From assembly GCA_002421685.1 (NCBI GenBank), contig DISB01000018.1, forward strand, positions 197,244 to 261,243: a DNA stretch of 64,000 bases, read 5' to 3'. The number at the start of each line of letters is the position of its first letter. Within the stretch, counting starts at the first letter, position 1. Origin of the DNA: Bacteroidetes bacterium UBA6221. GTDB lineage: Bacteria; Bacteroidota; Bacteroidia; Chitinophagales; Chitinophagaceae. The translations under genes and the position numbers were made by a program. Of this stretch, positions 43,555 to 51,670 are shown piece by piece. The notes beneath the pieces are model-generated. The model was given only the letters and a program-made list of their open reading frames with translations, made no database searches and was not told the DNA's origin.

Positions 43555-44061
43555 ATGAAAAAAAGTTTGTTATTTGTAATAGCCGCGGCCCTGTTAGTAT
43601 ATGCATGCAATAAAAAGAATGCAACAGTAGATACCAACATCAATAAACCCGGAAAGAAAAAGGATTATCGCTCTTTTGCGGTAATGGGGCTTGATTCACC
43701 TTTTTTATTGCCCGATACAGCCAACATTATGATAGCGAGTTATCTTAACAGCATTAAGGATAACCCCACCCAGCTCAAATCATTGATAGTGGATGCCAAT
43801 GCGCTGCGTTATTACCTGCAGAACGAGGATATAACGCATGTTAAGCTGATGTTCGCACATAAAAAAAGCTATATCAACGCAGGATATGCCAACCAGCCCG
43901 GCGGGCTGAATTATAACTCCCTCACCATTGTGATAGCGGGCTTTGACGACGATAACAATTATATTTATAGTCCGCAGGGTGCGGTAATGGATTTTTGCGT
44001 GCCATGTCCTTTTGATTGCCCGAGTAGTGGAACTGCGGCAAGTGACATTTTAATCGACTAA
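43555..44061 (+). CDS. Small lipoprotein heading the 7TM/histidine kinase/regulator operon
   Basis: Start set at ATG 43555 (MKKSLLFVIAAALLVYAC); earlier in-frame start codons precede the -7 candidate. 168 residues with a lipoprotein-type signal (cysteine C18). The mature part contains KKDYRSFAVMGLDSPFLLPDTANIMIASYLNSIKDNPTQLK, a helical region, and SLTIVIAGFDDDNNYIY; it ends with FCVPCPFDCPSS, four cysteines within a short stretch, perhaps a disulfide or metal site. Not a recognised family. Its stop shares one base with the next gene, so it belongs to the sensory operon and may be its ligand-binding part (inference). Confidence 0.7.
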   Translation: MKKSLLFVIAAALLVYACNKKNATVDTNINKPGKKKDYRSFAVMGLDSPFLLPDTANIMIASYLNSIKDNPTQLKSLIVDANALRYYLQNEDITHVKLMFAHKKSYINAGYANQPGGLNYNSLTIVIAGFDDDNNYIYSPQGAVMDFCVPCPFDCPSSGTAASDILID

Positions 44062-44711
44062 TGATGGAGCCTAATATTCGTTTTGTAATCTATTTGAGTG
44101 TTGTATTCCTGGCCATCTTAGGGGGAATATATAAACTTAAAGGCAAAGATCAGGCGTCAAAAATTTTAGTCTTGTTGTTATGTCTCACACTTTTAACAGA
44201 GTTTACTGCATATTGGGCGGCGATTAAATTCCGAAACAATATGTTCGTGTACCATTTTTTTGCGCCAATACAATTAATTGTTCTGGGTATCTATTTTGAT
44301 AACATTGATGCACATAAAAAGCGAAGAATCGGTTTTTTCATTGGTACACTCGGAGCAATAATAGCCATAGTGAATACAATATATTTTCAGCCATTAAAGA
44401 TGTTGAATTCTAATTTTCTGCTTTTTGAAGGCCTGATAATTATGGGTCTGGCACTTTATAGTTTTCAGCATATACTTACTAATGAAAAAATTGATATTTA
44501 CAAATACGGCCATTTCTGGATAATAGTTATTCTGATTTTTTTCTGGAGTGTAACGTATACAATATGGGCTCTGTATTCCGTAGTGGGTTTAAAGAAATTG
44601 TTTGTAATGCCAATTGTTACGCACTTATTATGGTCTGTAAATATTGTCACCTATTTGGCCATCGGCTTTGTACTTTTATATTTTTCAGGCAAGCGTTTGG
44701 CCAATGAATGA
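44061..44711 (+). CDS. Putative seven-helix membrane protein, possible sensor module
   Basis: 216 residues, very hydrophobic, low in charged residues within seven stretches: about 9-24, 34-54, 61-79, 89-107, 113-133, 148-170 and 182-207. Loops are short and basic on alternating sides (KLKGKDQASK; DAHKKRR), with a C-terminal GKRLANE. No named family recognised. ATG 44061 shares a base with the lipoprotein stop, and its stop (44709-44711) overlaps the kinase ATG 44704 by 8 nt. Close coupling to a kinase without its own sensory domain suggests it may detect the signal and pass it on; this is inference. Confidence 0.7.
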   Translation: MMEPNIRFVIYLSVVFLAILGGIYKLKGKDQASKILVLLLCLTLLTEFTAYWAAIKFRNNMFVYHFFAPIQLIVLGIYFDNIDAHKKRRIGFFIGTLGAIIAIVNTIYFQPLKMLNSNFLLFEGLIIMGLALYSFQHILTNEKIDIYKYGHFWIIVILIFFWSVTYTIWALYSVVGLKKLFVMPIVTHLLWSVNIVTYLAIGFVLLYFSGKRLANE

Positions 44712-45480
44712 TAGCTATATTATACCACTGCTCGTAGCCGGTTCTATACTCATACCGATGTTCATGTTCTACCTTACTGTGTTTGTTATCATCAGTAAGA
44801 ACAAACAGAGGAAGAGCGAAGCAGAGAAGAAGCAAATGGAGTTTCAATACGAAAAACAACTGTTGCAGTCTATGTTGGAAGTACAGGAAAAAGCCATGAA
44901 CCAGATTTCTCAGGAAATTCACGATAACATCGGCCAGGTTTTGACAGGGGTACACCTCAACCTCATAGCGCTGTCTAACGGCCAGGTTGACGATACGGGC
45001 AAGTTTGCAGTTGAAACCAAAGAGCAGGTATCCACGGCCTTAAAAGATCTCAGGAACCTGAGCCGTGTCTTAAACAGCAAATACATCAACAAAATAGGCC
45101 TGCAGGAATCGCTGCTTAAAGAAACGCAATACCTGGGTTCGCACACCGATATACGATTTGAAATGGAGGTAGTGGACGGCGTTTCCGGCCTGTCGCCCGA
45201 GCACGAACTAATGGTCTTCCGCGTTGCCCAGGAAGCGCTGTCTAACATCGTCAAACACGCCGGAGCCACACATGTCACGATAAAAATAGACTACCAGCCC
45301 GCTGCATTCATGATGTCTGTAGCCGACGATGGTCGTGGATTTGACCAGGGTAACGACAAAGCAGGCGGTATCGGCCTCATCAACATGCGGCAAAGAGTAG
45401 AGCTGATGCGTGGTACACTGCAGATAGTTTCCGCCCCCGGTGCAGGAACAAGGTTAACCATAAATATACCATATGAATAA
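44704..45480 (+). CDS. Sensorless NarL-type sensor histidine kinase (HisKA_3)
   Basis: 258 residues from ATG 44704, which lies in the 7TM stop (8-nt overlap). A longer frame to TTG/ATG-like starts upstream is only 7TM coding overlap. One membrane helix (7-30) with almost no extracytoplasmic sequence, then a coiled coil (NKQRKSEAEKKQMEFQYEKQLLQSMLEVQEKAMNQ) and the HisKA_3 motif EIHDNIGQVLTGVHLNL with phospho-accepting H73. The catalytic part has EALSNIVKHAGATHVTIKI (N box), DDGRGFDQG (G1) and GGIGLINMRQRVELMRGTL (G2). No sensory domain. Its stop overlaps the following regulator by 8 nt (ATGAATAA). Confidence 0.9.
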   Translation: MNDSYIIPLLVAGSILIPMFMFYLTVFVIISKNKQRKSEAEKKQMEFQYEKQLLQSMLEVQEKAMNQISQEIHDNIGQVLTGVHLNLIALSNGQVDDTGKFAVETKEQVSTALKDLRNLSRVLNSKYINKIGLQESLLKETQYLGSHTDIRFEMEVVDGVSGLSPEHELMVFRVAQEALSNIVKHAGATHVTIKIDYQPAAFMMSVADDGRGFDQGNDKAGGIGLINMRQRVELMRGTLQIVSAPGAGTRLTINIPYE

Positions 45481-46141
45481 CGGACTTCCCATACGAATAG
45501 CAATAGCAGACGACCATATATTGGTGCGCGACTGCATATGCGGAATGATTGCTGCAACACCGGGCTTCGAGGTGTGTATCAAGGCCGGCGACGGCAGGGG
45601 GTTGATAGAGCAACTGGAAAATGCCGGGTCCTTGCCGGATGTGTGCATACTGGATGTGCAAATGCCAGTGATGAACGGCTATGATACCATGAAGCACATT
45701 CGTGAACATTGGCCGGAACTGAAAGTACTCGTGCTTACCATGCTGGAAGACGAGTTTGTGATTGCGGGAATGCTGGCCCTTGGTGTGCGTGGATACCTGG
45801 GTAAAAGCTGCCCGATGAATGAGTTGCTCGACGCCCTTACATCCATATCCGAAAAAGGATATTATTGCTCGGAACTTGTGCCCCGGGAAGCGGCATTTAA
45901 AGATGACGGCGCCGTGTACGAAATAAATGACGAGGAGATATCGTTCCTGAAATATTGCCATACCGATATGAGTATAAAAGAAATTGCCAGTAACATGACC
46001 GTAAGCGTAGATACCGCGCAGGGCTATATGAGGTCATTGTTTCAAAAACTGAACCTACGCACCCGGCAGGGATTGGCCATATTTGCAGTCAAAACAGGGC
46101 TGATCTCCATCCGCGAAATGGACACCTGTTCCGCCAGGTAA
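45473..46141 (+). CDS. NarL/FixJ-type response regulator, partner of the sensorless kinase
   Basis: 222 residues. Receiver domain: acidic pair IADDH, phospho-acceptor D61 in ILDVQMPVMNGYD, T in VLVLTMLEDE and the conserved lysine in GYLGKS. Output: LuxR-type helix-turn-helix (EEISFLKYCHTDMSIKEIASNMTVSVDTAQGYMRSLFQKLNLRTRQGLAIFAVKTGLI). Overlaps the kinase by 8 nt, so surely its partner. A closely similar second regulator follows at 46.3 kb. Confidence 0.93.
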   Translation: MNNGLPIRIAIADDHILVRDCICGMIAATPGFEVCIKAGDGRGLIEQLENAGSLPDVCILDVQMPVMNGYDTMKHIREHWPELKVLVLTMLEDEFVIAGMLALGVRGYLGKSCPMNELLDALTSISEKGYYCSELVPREAAFKDDGAVYEINDEEISFLKYCHTDMSIKEIASNMTVSVDTAQGYMRSLFQKLNLRTRQGLAIFAVKTGLISIREMDTCSAR

Positions 46142-46225
46142 TTGACTTCTGTAAAATACTGGCATTATATCACTATGTATGCATAGATGCAAACGTGAAT
46201 TCGTTATCTATTTGCTAACGCGCGG

Positions 46226-46253
46226 GCAAAAAATGCCCTCCCCGGCATTTTAA
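46226..46253 (+). terminator. Possible terminator after the first regulator
   Basis: Stem AAAATGCC (46230-46237) / GGCATTTT (46244-46251) with loop CTCCCC. The T's lie within the stem and the distance to the stop is about 85 nt, so only a candidate. Confidence 0.5.
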
Positions 46254-46333
46254 TGTATATTTACCCGTCAACGCGCTCCCTTGTTTTACCACCTGATCAG
46301 GGGGACATACGATACTATTTTTGAATTTTTTTT

Positions 46334-46990
46334 ATGACTGAGCCAGCGATTCTGATTGCTATAGCTGATGACCATGCTGTTGTTCGAGACTCTATTAGTA
46401 ATATGGTTTCGGGCTTTGGCAAATTCAGGGTTATTATTAAAGCAGGCAATGGCAAAGAGCTGATAGAGCAGTTAAAAAAGGCCAATCCCTTTCCTGAAAT
46501 ATGCATACTGGATATACAAATGCCTGAGATGAACGGCTACGAGACGATGGAATACATCAGGAAGCACTGGCCGGATCTCAAAGTGCTGGCTTTGTCTATG
46601 CTGGAAGATGAATTTGCCATTATCCGGATGTTAAAACTGGGTGCCAGCGGTTATCTTTCCAAGGCCAGCGACATGGAAGAACTGCAGAAGGCGCTCGTCT
46701 ATATTCACGAAAAAGGCTATTACAGTTCTGAGTTTATTGCCAGCAATTATTTCCGGTCTATAAAGAATGACAAACAACCTACTATCAATATTACCGACAG
46801 GCAAATGGAGTTTTTGAAATACTGTTGTACCGAGTTGAGCATGAAGGAGATTGCCGATAAAATGTCGATAAGCACCAGCACCGCACTCAGCTACAGGAAT
46901 GCATTATGCGATAAACTGAACCTTACCACGCGGCAGGGCCTTGCTATTTATGCCATCAAGTCGGGGATTGTTTCTTTTGAAGACCTCTAA
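46334..46990 (+). CDS. Orphan NarL/FixJ-type response regulator
   Basis: 218 residues, a close paralogue of the preceding regulator. Receiver: ADDHAVVRDSISN, D60 in ICILDIQMPEMNGYETM, VLALSMLEDEF, and the lysine in GYLSKAS. Output LuxR-type: DRQMEFLKYCCTELSMKEIADKMSISTSTALSYRNALCDKLNLTTRQGLAIYAIKSGIV. No kinase is adjacent; it begins 190 nt after the first regulator and ends before a strong bidirectional terminator. Most likely a tandem duplicate that now takes its signal from another kinase, or from the neighbouring one. Confidence 0.92.
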   Translation: MTEPAILIAIADDHAVVRDSISNMVSGFGKFRVIIKAGNGKELIEQLKKANPFPEICILDIQMPEMNGYETMEYIRKHWPDLKVLALSMLEDEFAIIRMLKLGASGYLSKASDMEELQKALVYIHEKGYYSSEFIASNYFRSIKNDKQPTINITDRQMEFLKYCCTELSMKEIADKMSISTSTALSYRNALCDKLNLTTRQGLAIYAIKSGIVSFEDL

Positions 46991-46991
46991 T

Positions 46992-47023
46992 AAAAAAGCG
47001 GCATGAGTTCATGCCGCTTTTTA
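46992..47023. terminator. Bidirectional terminator between the orphan regulator and the outer membrane protein
   Basis: Stem GCGGCATG (46998-47005) / CATGCCGC (47010-47017), loop AGTT, flanked by A run and T run, between convergent genes. Confidence 0.9.
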
Positions 47024-47045
47024 TGTAGTGTTGTTTAAGTAATTA

Positions 47046-48008
47046 TTAGTACCACCAGGGTATTTTGTTGGTCTCCAGCCTGTACATAAAGGTAATGGAG
47101 AAAGTAGAATAACCGTCCAGCACGTCTTTATTGCCGCGGGGCGAGCCATACCTGTTGGTGTATGCAGGCTCTATATACCATGATTTGTCGTACACCTGCT
47201 TGGCTATATGAGCGTCTTCGGGGCTCAGATGCCTGTCAAAATAATCCGGTGTCAGGTAATAGCTGCTCACGTTGTCCAGCCTGTCGGTAGTGGTAAAACG
47301 ATACAGCCATTCTACGCCTATGTTCATATCCCTGCCTATGTCCCAGCGCAGGCCCAGGCCTACCGGTACGCATACCTGCCACAGGTTGGTGGCTACTGCG
47401 CCCGAGTTAGGAACACCTTCACCTTCCAGCTTCAGGTCTTTTGTTTCAACCCACCTCTTGCGGCCGGTTATCGGGTCTATTAAAGATGTCTGCGGCCTGA
47501 AGTGGAAGCCACCTGCACCGAAGGCTATATAAGGTTGCATAGATTTCTGCGCTGCCTTGCTCTCGGAGTTAAACCTCAACGGGGTGATTTCTACCATTAC
47601 CGTACCTTCCCATACGTTGGCGCGGGCGTCCTGGTTGCGCAGGTAGCGCTGGTAGGCGTCGTCTTCAATAGATTTTGCCTCTTTAGCCTTGGTCAGGTTC
47701 CAGTCGTCATTGGCATACAGCGCTCCGTAGTTCAGGTTCAGCCTTACCGCCCACGACGGGTGTTTCACAAAGCGCATGAAAATACCACCCATAAAATGGG
47801 GCTTGCTCCAATAACGCTCGTTATAATAATGGTCTACCAGGCCTTGCGTGCCTACATCGCCCCAAAGGTCAGAAAGGCCGAAGTTTACACCCACGGATAC
47901 ACCGGGATGCTCTACGTATTTCCTGGGTATGTCAGGCTGCGCTACGGCTGATACTGTGGTGGCGCTTATTCCGATTACTAATAGGCTACGGATTAAACTC
48001 TTCCGCAT
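47046..48008 (-). CDS. Outer membrane beta-barrel protein, possibly PorG/DUF6089-like
   Basis: Start set at ATG 48008 (MRKSLIRSLLVIGISATTVSA), giving a signal peptide; the longer frame would overlap enoyl-CoA hydratase. 320 residues, with barrel-type strands: VGVNFGLSDLWGDVG, HFMGGIFMRFVKHPSWAVRLNLNYGALYANDDWN, TVMVEITPLRFNSE, PYIAFGAGGFHFRP, GLGLRWDIGRDMNIGVEWLYRFTTTD and the last strand STFSITFMYRLE. The pattern resembles PorG/DUF6089 outer-membrane proteins of Bacteroidota, but I am not sure of the subfamily. It is the last of a three-gene minus-strand set with the B12-binding and enoyl-CoA hydratase genes; a functional link is not evident. Confidence 0.7.
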   Translation of the reverse strand: MRKSLIRSLLVIGISATTVSAVAQPDIPRKYVEHPGVSVGVNFGLSDLWGDVGTQGLVDHYYNERYWSKPHFMGGIFMRFVKHPSWAVRLNLNYGALYANDDWNLTKAKEAKSIEDDAYQRYLRNQDARANVWEGTVMVEITPLRFNSESKAAQKSMQPYIAFGAGGFHFRPQTSLIDPITGRKRWVETKDLKLEGEGVPNSGAVATNLWQVCVPVGLGLRWDIGRDMNIGVEWLYRFTTTDRLDNVSSYYLTPDYFDRHLSPEDAHIAKQVYDKSWYIEPAYTNRYGSPRGNKDVLDGYSTFSITFMYRLETNKIPWWY

Positions 48009-48045
48009 GGGCTCAATTTTTTTTGAACGATGAAGATATAAAATA

Positions 48046-48825
48046 TTATTTACCGTTAAAAGCGGCCTTCCGTTTTTCCAGGAATGCAGACGTTCCCTCG
48101 CGCATGTCTTCCGTGGCAAAACATGCTCCGAAACGTTCTACTTCGTTAGCAAAACCGGACGGGTCAGCTTTTGCGGCATCGTTAACACAAGATATAACTT
48201 TTGCAATAGCAATGGGAGCTTTTGACTGGATTTTTTGCAGAATTTCCCTTGTTTTGGGCAATAGTTCTGCCTGTGTAAATACATGGTTGACCAGTCCCAG
48301 CGTCCTCGCTTCTTCGGCGCCTACCATGTCGCCGGTCATCATCAGCTCCATGGTTTTGCCTTTCCCTATCAGTTGCGTCATACGCTGGGTGCCTCCATAG
48401 CCGGGTATCAGCCCAAGGTTTACCTCCGGCTGGCCGAATTTTGCGTTCTCTGCCGCCACCCTGAAATGACAGCTCATTGCCAGCTCGCAACCTCCCCCCA
48501 GCGCGAAGCCGTTCACGGCTGCAACGATGGGCTTGTGGCAATTCTCTATCTTATTAAAAACACCATCCTGGCCCCTTTGCGCCAGCGCCTTGCCGCCTTC
48601 GGCATCCAGGCTGGTAAATTCTGATATATCTGCCCCGGCCACGAAGGCTTTTTCGCCCGCACCGGTAATAAGCGCCGTTTTTACGTCATTATTGTTCATC
48701 ACCTCGTCAATGGCCTGCGACAGCTCGCTGATGACGTCTTTATTTAAGGCATTCAATTTATCAGGACGGTTGATAGTTATGGTCATAATGCCATCCTGCA
48801 GTTCGGTCAGTAATGTCTGGTACAT
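48046..48825 (-). CDS. Enoyl-CoA hydratase (crotonase family)
   Basis: Adds water across trans-2-enoyl-CoA in fatty acid or other acyl-CoA breakdown. 259 residues. Both catalytic glutamates are present with the normal spacing: E114 in NGFALGGGCELAMSC and E134 in GQPEVNLGLIPGYGGTQR; the oxyanion loop AFVAGADISEF is intact. It lies 18 nt after the B12-binding gene, so an acyl-CoA pathway such as propionate/branched-chain metabolism is likely. The phenylacetate pathway also uses crotonase-type hydratases, but no evidence ties this gene to it. Confidence 0.9.
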   Translation of the reverse strand: MYQTLLTELQDGIMTITINRPDKLNALNKDVISELSQAIDEVMNNNDVKTALITGAGEKAFVAGADISEFTSLDAEGGKALAQRGQDGVFNKIENCHKPIVAAVNGFALGGGCELAMSCHFRVAAENAKFGQPEVNLGLIPGYGGTQRMTQLIGKGKTMELMMTGDMVGAEEARTLGLVNHVFTQAELLPKTREILQKIQSKAPIAIAKVISCVNDAAKADPSGFANEVERFGACFATEDMREGTSAFLEKRKAAFNGK

Positions 48826-48843
48826 TTTGTTATTTATGATAAT

Positions 48844-49269
48844 TTATAATAATTCTTTCCTGTGTTCTTTTACCCAGCCGGTTATGTAACCCGCTATTTC
48901 CGATGTGGGCGCGCCCGGGGCAAAAAGCTTACCCACCCCCATTTTATGAAGTTCCTGCATGTCTTCTTCGGGAATGATGCCCCCGCCGGTTAGCAGCACG
49001 TTCTCCAGTCCTTTTTCTTTCATCAGCTTTATCACCTTGGGGAAAACCGTCATATGCGCGCCGCTCAGTATGCTGATGCCTATGGCATCCACATCTTCCT
49101 GCAGGGCGGTATTTACCACCATTTCGGCGGTCTGCCGCAGCCCGGTATATATTACCTCCATACCTGCGTCGCGCAGGGCGGTGGCTATCACCTTCGCGCC
49201 CCGGTCGTGCCCGTCCAGCCCTATCTTGGCTACCAGCACACGCACAGGCCTGTTCATTCGCTCACTCAT
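48844..49269 (-). CDS. Stand-alone cobalamin-binding subunit of an acyl-CoA mutase
   Basis: 141 residues forming only the C-terminal B12-binding domain: [34 protein letters not shown], with axial histidine H21 in [14 protein letters not shown] and [37 protein letters not shown]. In two-subunit mutases (isobutyryl-CoA, 2-hydroxyisobutyryl-CoA, some methylmalonyl-CoA mutases) this domain is a separate protein. The large catalytic subunit is not in the window. An enoyl-CoA hydratase follows. Confidence 0.88.
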   Translation of the reverse strand: MSERMNRPVRVLVAKIGLDGHDRGAKVIATALRDAGMEVIYTGLRQTAEMVVNTALQEDVDAIGISILSGAHMTVFPKVIKLMKEKGLENVLLTGGGIIPEEDMQELHKMGVGKLFAPGAPTSEIAGYITGWVKEHRKELL

Positions 49270-49358
49270 GTATCAAAAAATGCCTGTAAAAGTAATAATT
49301 TATGTGGCTTTTGCGTATTAGATTGACGTTAGTATATTTATTATATAAATGACCTTAT

Positions 49359-50042
49359 ATGATACACCTAAAAGCTGTTCTTTTCATCCTTGCGACATTC
49401 ACCATAACTACTACTAATGCGCAAGATCGTTACACTGTCAGGTTATCCGGAAACATGGGTGGCGGTCAAAGTTTTGGAACCAGGCTTGGTGCTGGTGTAC
49501 GTACAAAGAGTGATATATCGACCTTGTGTTTGCTTACTGCCGGGTACACTTTTTCCAAACTACGCATAAGCGCAGGCCTGGGATTATCCGGCACTGTGTA
49601 TAGCAAAACCTACCAGGTGCTTTTTGAGTCCGATTTTGACCCTGTAACCGGATTGCCTAAAAGCGAGCCGACTGAAATGACCATCACCAGCGTTTACAGG
49701 TATCTGGTATTTCCGGTCACAATAGGCGGTATGTTGCCTGTCACCCGTAAGCTTACTATCGTGCCGGAGTTTGGCCTGCTTCCGGCATATAACCAGCGCG
49801 TGATTGTCAAAAATGAAAATCATAAAGCTGGAAAAACTACTTCGTATAAAAATGCCCCGGCAACAACTTTTTCTTTGGCAGGAATGGTGGCTGTGAACGC
49901 CGAGTATTACCTGACGAAGCGTGCGGGGCTTACTGCCGGCATTTCGTACACCCAAACAGTCACCAATTTGGAGTCTGCGCCAAACAGCGGCAGGTATGAG
50001 CGTACTTATGGCGCCGGTATTGGCGTAATTTTCAAATTGTAA
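49359..50042 (+). CDS. Small outer-membrane beta-barrel protein, unknown role
   Basis: 227 residues with a signal peptide (MIHLKAVLFILATFTITTTNA). The mature part has about eight amphipathic strands of Bacteroidota outer-membrane barrel type: NMGGGQSFGTRLGAGVRTKS, STLCLLTAGYTFSKLRISAGLGLSGTVY, VFPVTIGGMLPVTRKLTIVPEFGLLPAYN, TFSLAGMVAVNAEYYLTKRAGLTAGISYT and final YGAGIGVIFKL. No finer assignment. It converges on the MBL-fold gene with only a 3-nt gap. Confidence 0.75.
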   Translation: MIHLKAVLFILATFTITTTNAQDRYTVRLSGNMGGGQSFGTRLGAGVRTKSDISTLCLLTAGYTFSKLRISAGLGLSGTVYSKTYQVLFESDFDPVTGLPKSEPTEMTITSVYRYLVFPVTIGGMLPVTRKLTIVPEFGLLPAYNQRVIVKNENHKAGKTTSYKNAPATTFSLAGMVAVNAEYYLTKRAGLTAGISYTQTVTNLESAPNSGRYERTYGAGIGVIFKL

Positions 50043-50045
50043 ACT

Positions 50046-51539
50046 CTAATTAAACACCTCGAGTACTTTCTTTGAGCCCTTCAGCAGCTTGCTGTCCGAT
50101 TCCGGTTTTACCTGGTTGAAGTCAACCACGTGCGGGGCCTTATCCAGCGGCCAGGTCTGCACTATCTGTTTTACGTTTATTTTATTGGCTTCAATAAACT
50201 CCATCAGGCCTTTTTCCTTCTTGTCGGGCTTCCTGTTTTCTTTCAGGTCCCATGTCTTTACCAGGTCGCTTTCTATCAGCATCTTTTCCTGTGGAATGTA
50301 CGATATGATATACTCGTCGGTATGGTGCGACTGTTTATTGAGCAGGTACAACTGTATGATACGCTCGCCGGAACGTATTTCCTGCCTGTTCAGGGTTACG
50401 AACAGGAACTTCGGCGTAATGAATTTTTTCACCCTTACATCCTTTGAGAATAAGTGCCGGTTCACGGCTATCTCGTCAAAGTATCGCCTGTTGCCTTCTG
50501 TAGTCACGATAGTTATTCCTTCTTCCATAAAAGGTCGCACACCGCCCATCAGCTCTGGGTGCAGGTGCGATACCACGCAATATTTTATTTCCTTGCCGGG
50601 GTAAGCGCGTTTTACGTTGTCCAGCAGGGTGTAACCCGCTTCTGGGTTGCCAGGCGGCTCAAATATCACCAGGAAATCTTTCATATCGGCGATCACCGTC
50701 TTGTGGTTCCATTTGGGCATCAGCACCAGGTTCACCCACTCGCCGATGTTTTTTTGCGACAGCCTGCCTGTTCCGTATTCTACGCGGGGCAGTATTTCTT
50801 TCAGGTCTATCGACAGGTCGTATATTAAAACGCTGTCCCGTTTTACCGTTATTTTCCCCGGTACCTGGTAACCGTCCTGTATGTCATATTTGCTGTACGT
50901 TATGGTGCGGTAGTGGTCGCCGTTCGCCACGTCATATATAGGTTGGTCTATCCGCTCCAGGAAGTACGTATTGGCGTTGATGTACAGGAAATATACATTG
51001 CCCGATCCGTTGTTGTGCCTGATGATATGGTAATTGTCCGTTGTGCTCACAAAGCTGTTGCGCGATGCATCCTGCAGCATCACCTGCAGCAGCAGGTTGG
51101 GGGTGAATATCAGCGACTCGTACAGGTATTTGTCCTTGTCTTTATCTGTGGGTTTCAATTCTTCGCCCGCCTCGTTCACATTCAGATGCTCTGCGTCAAT
51201 GTCGTAAAAGGATGTGATCGGGTCTTCGCCCGCCCGGGTGAACGAATCTTTCCGCACCAGTTTGCCGCCGCCATCGCTGATGGCAATATCGCTGCTCATT
51301 GTGAATGAACGGGAAGCGCCCGGCTTCCCCTGGTAATTGTAAGTGCCTTTCACCTGCATCTTCACATCGCCCACCGTATTGTTATAGTTGAGCTCGCCAT
51401 ACACGTCATTCAGCAGTGTATGTGCGCGTTCTATATTATTGGTTACCGCAACGTTAGACTGTGCCCATGCATTGCCTGAGAAATAAAAAATAGCTGTAAA
51501 TAAGATGAAAAATCCCCTTAGAAATCCCTTGAACATCAT
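50046..51539 (-). CDS. Secreted metallo-beta-lactamase-fold protein with altered metal site
   Basis: 497 residues with a signal peptide (FKGFLRGFFILFTAIFYFSGNAWA). A beta-rich N-terminal domain (about 27-250) precedes an MBL-fold domain: VLMPKWNHKTVIADMKDFLVIFEPP, then CVVSHLHPELMGG. In active relatives the motif is HxHxDH; here H325 and H327 remain but the Asp and the last His are E329 and L330. H405 or H406 (SHHTDE) and D425 (IESDL) are present. The second metal site is thus probably lost or changed. Substrate unknown. Confidence 0.82.
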   Translation of the reverse strand: MMFKGFLRGFFILFTAIFYFSGNAWAQSNVAVTNNIERAHTLLNDVYGELNYNNTVGDVKMQVKGTYNYQGKPGASRSFTMSSDIAISDGGGKLVRKDSFTRAGEDPITSFYDIDAEHLNVNEAGEELKPTDKDKDKYLYESLIFTPNLLLQVMLQDASRNSFVSTTDNYHIIRHNNGSGNVYFLYINANTYFLERIDQPIYDVANGDHYRTITYSKYDIQDGYQVPGKITVKRDSVLIYDLSIDLKEILPRVEYGTGRLSQKNIGEWVNLVLMPKWNHKTVIADMKDFLVIFEPPGNPEAGYTLLDNVKRAYPGKEIKYCVVSHLHPELMGGVRPFMEEGITIVTTEGNRRYFDEIAVNRHLFSKDVRVKKFITPKFLFVTLNRQEIRSGERIIQLYLLNKQSHHTDEYIISYIPQEKMLIESDLVKTWDLKENRKPDKKEKGLMEFIEANKINVKQIVQTWPLDKAPHVVDFNQVKPESDSKLLKGSKKVLEVFN

Positions 51540-51670
51540 TAAAGATAAGAAGTTGATAACATTGCGGCAATATCCCTGCTCATAAGGTGTTGTGAATATT
51601 TGTCTTAAAAAACCGCTGTTACATAATTAATTGAAAATCAAAATTATCGGCACAGGCGTTATCTGTAATG

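Noticed and set aside
44644..44703. Longer N terminus of the histidine kinase starting at 44644
   Set aside because: It overlaps the end of the 7TM gene extensively; ATG 44704 gives a normal short membrane anchor and an 8-nt coupling overlap.
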